From Neocallimastix lanati (nom. inval.) (lineage: Eukaryota; Neocallimastigomycota; Neocallimastigomycetes; Neocallimastigales; Neocallimastigaceae): a stretch of 64,000 nucleotides of DNA. Positions 62,344 through 64,000 of the stretch are shown here, piece by piece. Position 1 is the first letter of the stretch; the number at the start of each line of letters is the position of its first letter. The stretch is from the NCBI GenBank assembly GCA_016946835.1, contig JACVTC010000245.1, positions 1 through 64,000 on the forward strand, written 5' to 3'. Below the pieces are notes generated by a model. That model made no database searches. It was not told where the DNA came from and was given only the letters and a program-made list of their open reading frames with translations. Position numbers and translations under genes: made by a program.

Positions 62344-63872
62344 AACAATATACTAGGCAGAGCTTAAGTTATTATACTGCCAAGTATAAAAAACGTAATA
62401 ATAACAAAGAAAATAAAATTAATAAAAATAACAACAACATTACTTTATGGACATTAGATTCTGGGGCGTCATACCACATGACCCATGATGAAAATAATTT
62501 AGTGAATACACGTGATTTTCATATAAATATATATTTTGCTAACGGAGGAATGGTGAAATCCAAAAGTATTGGTAATTATATTGGTTTAATTAACAATCAT
62601 AAAATTATTTTGAATGATGTTATATATGTGCCATCCTTTAAAAGAAGTCTAATTTCTATAGATCATTTAAGTAAAGATAATTATAAAACTGTATTTTGTA
62701 AAAATAAGTATGATAATAAAAACTGTGCCATCTTATATAATGATAATGGAAAACGAATTTATACATCATACGCTAACAATTCAAAAGTTTACAAAATACT
62801 AACTAGAAAAAATAATATAAATAATAATTCAAATAATGTTGTATGTTATAATATACAAAATGCTATAAACGATTCTAATATGGATTTATGGCATAGAAGA
62901 ATGGGTCATTTTAATATTGACTCTATTAAAGATAGATTAAATAAAATATATATAAAACAAAAATGCAAAATTTGTTCTTGTTCAAAATTAAAAAACCTCC
63001 CCTATAAACCATCCACCAACCATATGACAAAACCATTTGAACTTATTCATATGGACTTAGTGTTCGTTCCCGATTATTCTATTTACGGGAATAAATATTT
63101 TTTATCTATTCTTGACGATTATTCAAGATATAGTTGGGTCCTCTTCATAAAGAGAAAAAGTGATACATTTAAAACCTTTATTATATGGTACAATCAAATC
63201 AAAAACTTATTTGATAATTGTAATATTAAATATATTAAAACTGATAACGGTACAGAATTCTTTAACAATAATTTCAACGAATTCTACGAAAGAACAGGAA
63301 TAATACATGAGCATACTATTGCTCATAATCCACAACAAAATGGTAGGGTGGAAAGACTTCATGGGACATTAATATCTAATGGTGATGCCATGCTTAATGA
63401 TGCAAAGTTAAACCATAAATTTTGGGAAGATGCTGTATCCACAGCAAATTATATACACAACAGATTGCCACATAAAGGCAACAATAACAAAGTACCATAT
63501 GAAATCTTATTTAAAAGTAAAGTTGACTATAATAAATTTAGAGTCTTTGGTTGTCGTGTATATTTTTACGTTCCAAAACAATTTAGGAAGAAGTTTTGCA
63601 ATACAACTCTCCCTGGTATCTTTCTCGGATACGATGAAATAAACCATACCGCTTACAAAATATATGATATTAAAAATAACAAAATAATTCTAGCTCGCAC
63701 TGTAGAGTTTCTTGAGGATGAACCCGCAAATATAAGTGCCCCTCTAACATCACCAGACAGTATTAATTTCACTAATTATTATGAAAATGAAGAAATAGAT
63801 CATATTAACAATGATGATAATGAAAGTAATACAAATGATAATAATAGTGAATATAATGAAGTTTATAATATA

Positions 63873-63914
<42 letters not shown>

Positions 63915-64000
63915 GATACCGAAATAAATAACCTAATCAATAATCATAATTATGATCCTAATAATATGTACCATCCAAATAATAATAATTTTATTAATAT
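62319..64000 (+). CDS. pol: Pol (unit K), 5' part, cut by window end
   Basis: The frame is open from the overlap to the last base, with the frameshift heptamer in register at 62331-62337. It covers protease, HHCC finger, integrase and the beginning of the linker. From 63707 it carries the same diverged linker sequence as unit J, so J and K share that variant. No indel damage is visible. Confidence 0.93.

Larger units (their letters stand above)
1..64000 (+). mobile_element. Tandem array of a Ty1/copia LTR retrotransposon, single LTR between units
   Basis: The start of gag recurs at 5670, 11902, 18134, 24305, 30462, 36647, 42809, 48979, 55146 and 61285, giving periods of 6232, 6232, 6171, 6157, 6185, 6162, 6170, 6167 and 6139 bp. 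Between every pol stop and the next gag start lies one LTR plus a short leader and nothing else. The domain order protease, integrase, reverse transcriptase, RNase H is diagnostic of the copia superfamily, because gypsy elements place integrase last. No target-site duplication or host sequence is visible at any junction. Both window edges lie inside a unit, so the array continues on both sides. Units are named A (1-5208), B (5597-11440), C (11829-17673), D (18061-23840), E (24231-29994), F (30388-36179), G (36573-42345), H (42737-48511), I (48905-54678), J (55072-60817) and K (61211-64000). Confidence 0.97.

Noticed and set aside
1-64000. CRISPR array or satellite DNA
   Set aside because: The repeats are 6.2-kb units encoding gag and pol, not short repeats with spacers, and a simple satellite would not encode this machinery.
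1-64000. Gypsy-type, DIRS-type or envelope-bearing element
   Set aside because: Integrase precedes RT, there is no tyrosine recombinase, and no frame after RNase H could encode an envelope protein.
1-64000. Nonstandard genetic code as explanation of the broken frames
   Set aside because: Intact units B and J read through with the standard code, and the breaks coincide with length changes, not with reassigned stop codons.

Overview
The window is one continuous head-to-tail tandem array of a single Ty1/copia (Pseudoviridae-type) LTR retrotransposon. I see no host gene, no tRNA or rRNA and no unique flanking DNA. All coding sequence is on the + strand. The repeat period is about 6.14-6.23 kb. 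Ten LTRs of 387-393 bp separate nine complete internal regions, plus one truncated internal region at each edge; I call these units A to K from left to right. Adjacent units share one LTR, so the layout is internal-LTR-internal-LTR rather than separate insertions with two LTRs and target-site duplications.

Each unit reads: LTR (TGTT...AACA), a leader of about 73 nt, gag (352 codons, one CX2CX4HX4C zinc knuckle), a 25-nt overlap, pol in the -1 frame, a purine tract (AGGGGGAA), next LTR. Pol encodes protease (DSGAS), an HHCC zinc finger, a DD35E integrase, a very long Asn-rich low-complexity linker ending in a basic NLS-like motif, reverse transcriptase (YVDD) and RNase H. The overlap holds a canonical A AAU UUU slippery heptamer, followed 11 nt later by a stem-loop that can extend into an H-type pseudoknot. 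Gag-Pol is therefore probably made by -1 ribosomal frameshifting. The first ATG of the pol frame lies after the protease active site and is not a plausible start.

The array has higher-order structure. Units A-D form one sequence block; A-C carry an in-frame 69-bp duplication in the protease region. Units E-I form a second block, and the junction between the two blocks falls inside LTR4. Units J and K carry a strongly diverged tract starting just after the integrase. In J it covers the Asn-rich linker and most of RT, about 2.5 kb, and returns to the common sequence before RNase H. This pattern suggests growth by unequal crossing-over and gene conversion rather than repeated independent transposition.

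Units B and J have open gag and pol, and K is open as far as the window goes. Other units are broken almost only by single-base indels, many in homopolymers and concentrated in discrete stretches (worst at 32752-36069). I read these mostly as uncorrected long-read errors, not decay.

The host is a eukaryote with a very AT-rich genome and a tolerance for AAT/AAC-encoded poly-Asn. An anaerobic gut fungus or another AT-rich fungus or protist would fit, but the sequence does not settle it. Whether the array is chromosomal, extrachromosomal or partly an assembly product cannot be decided from this window.
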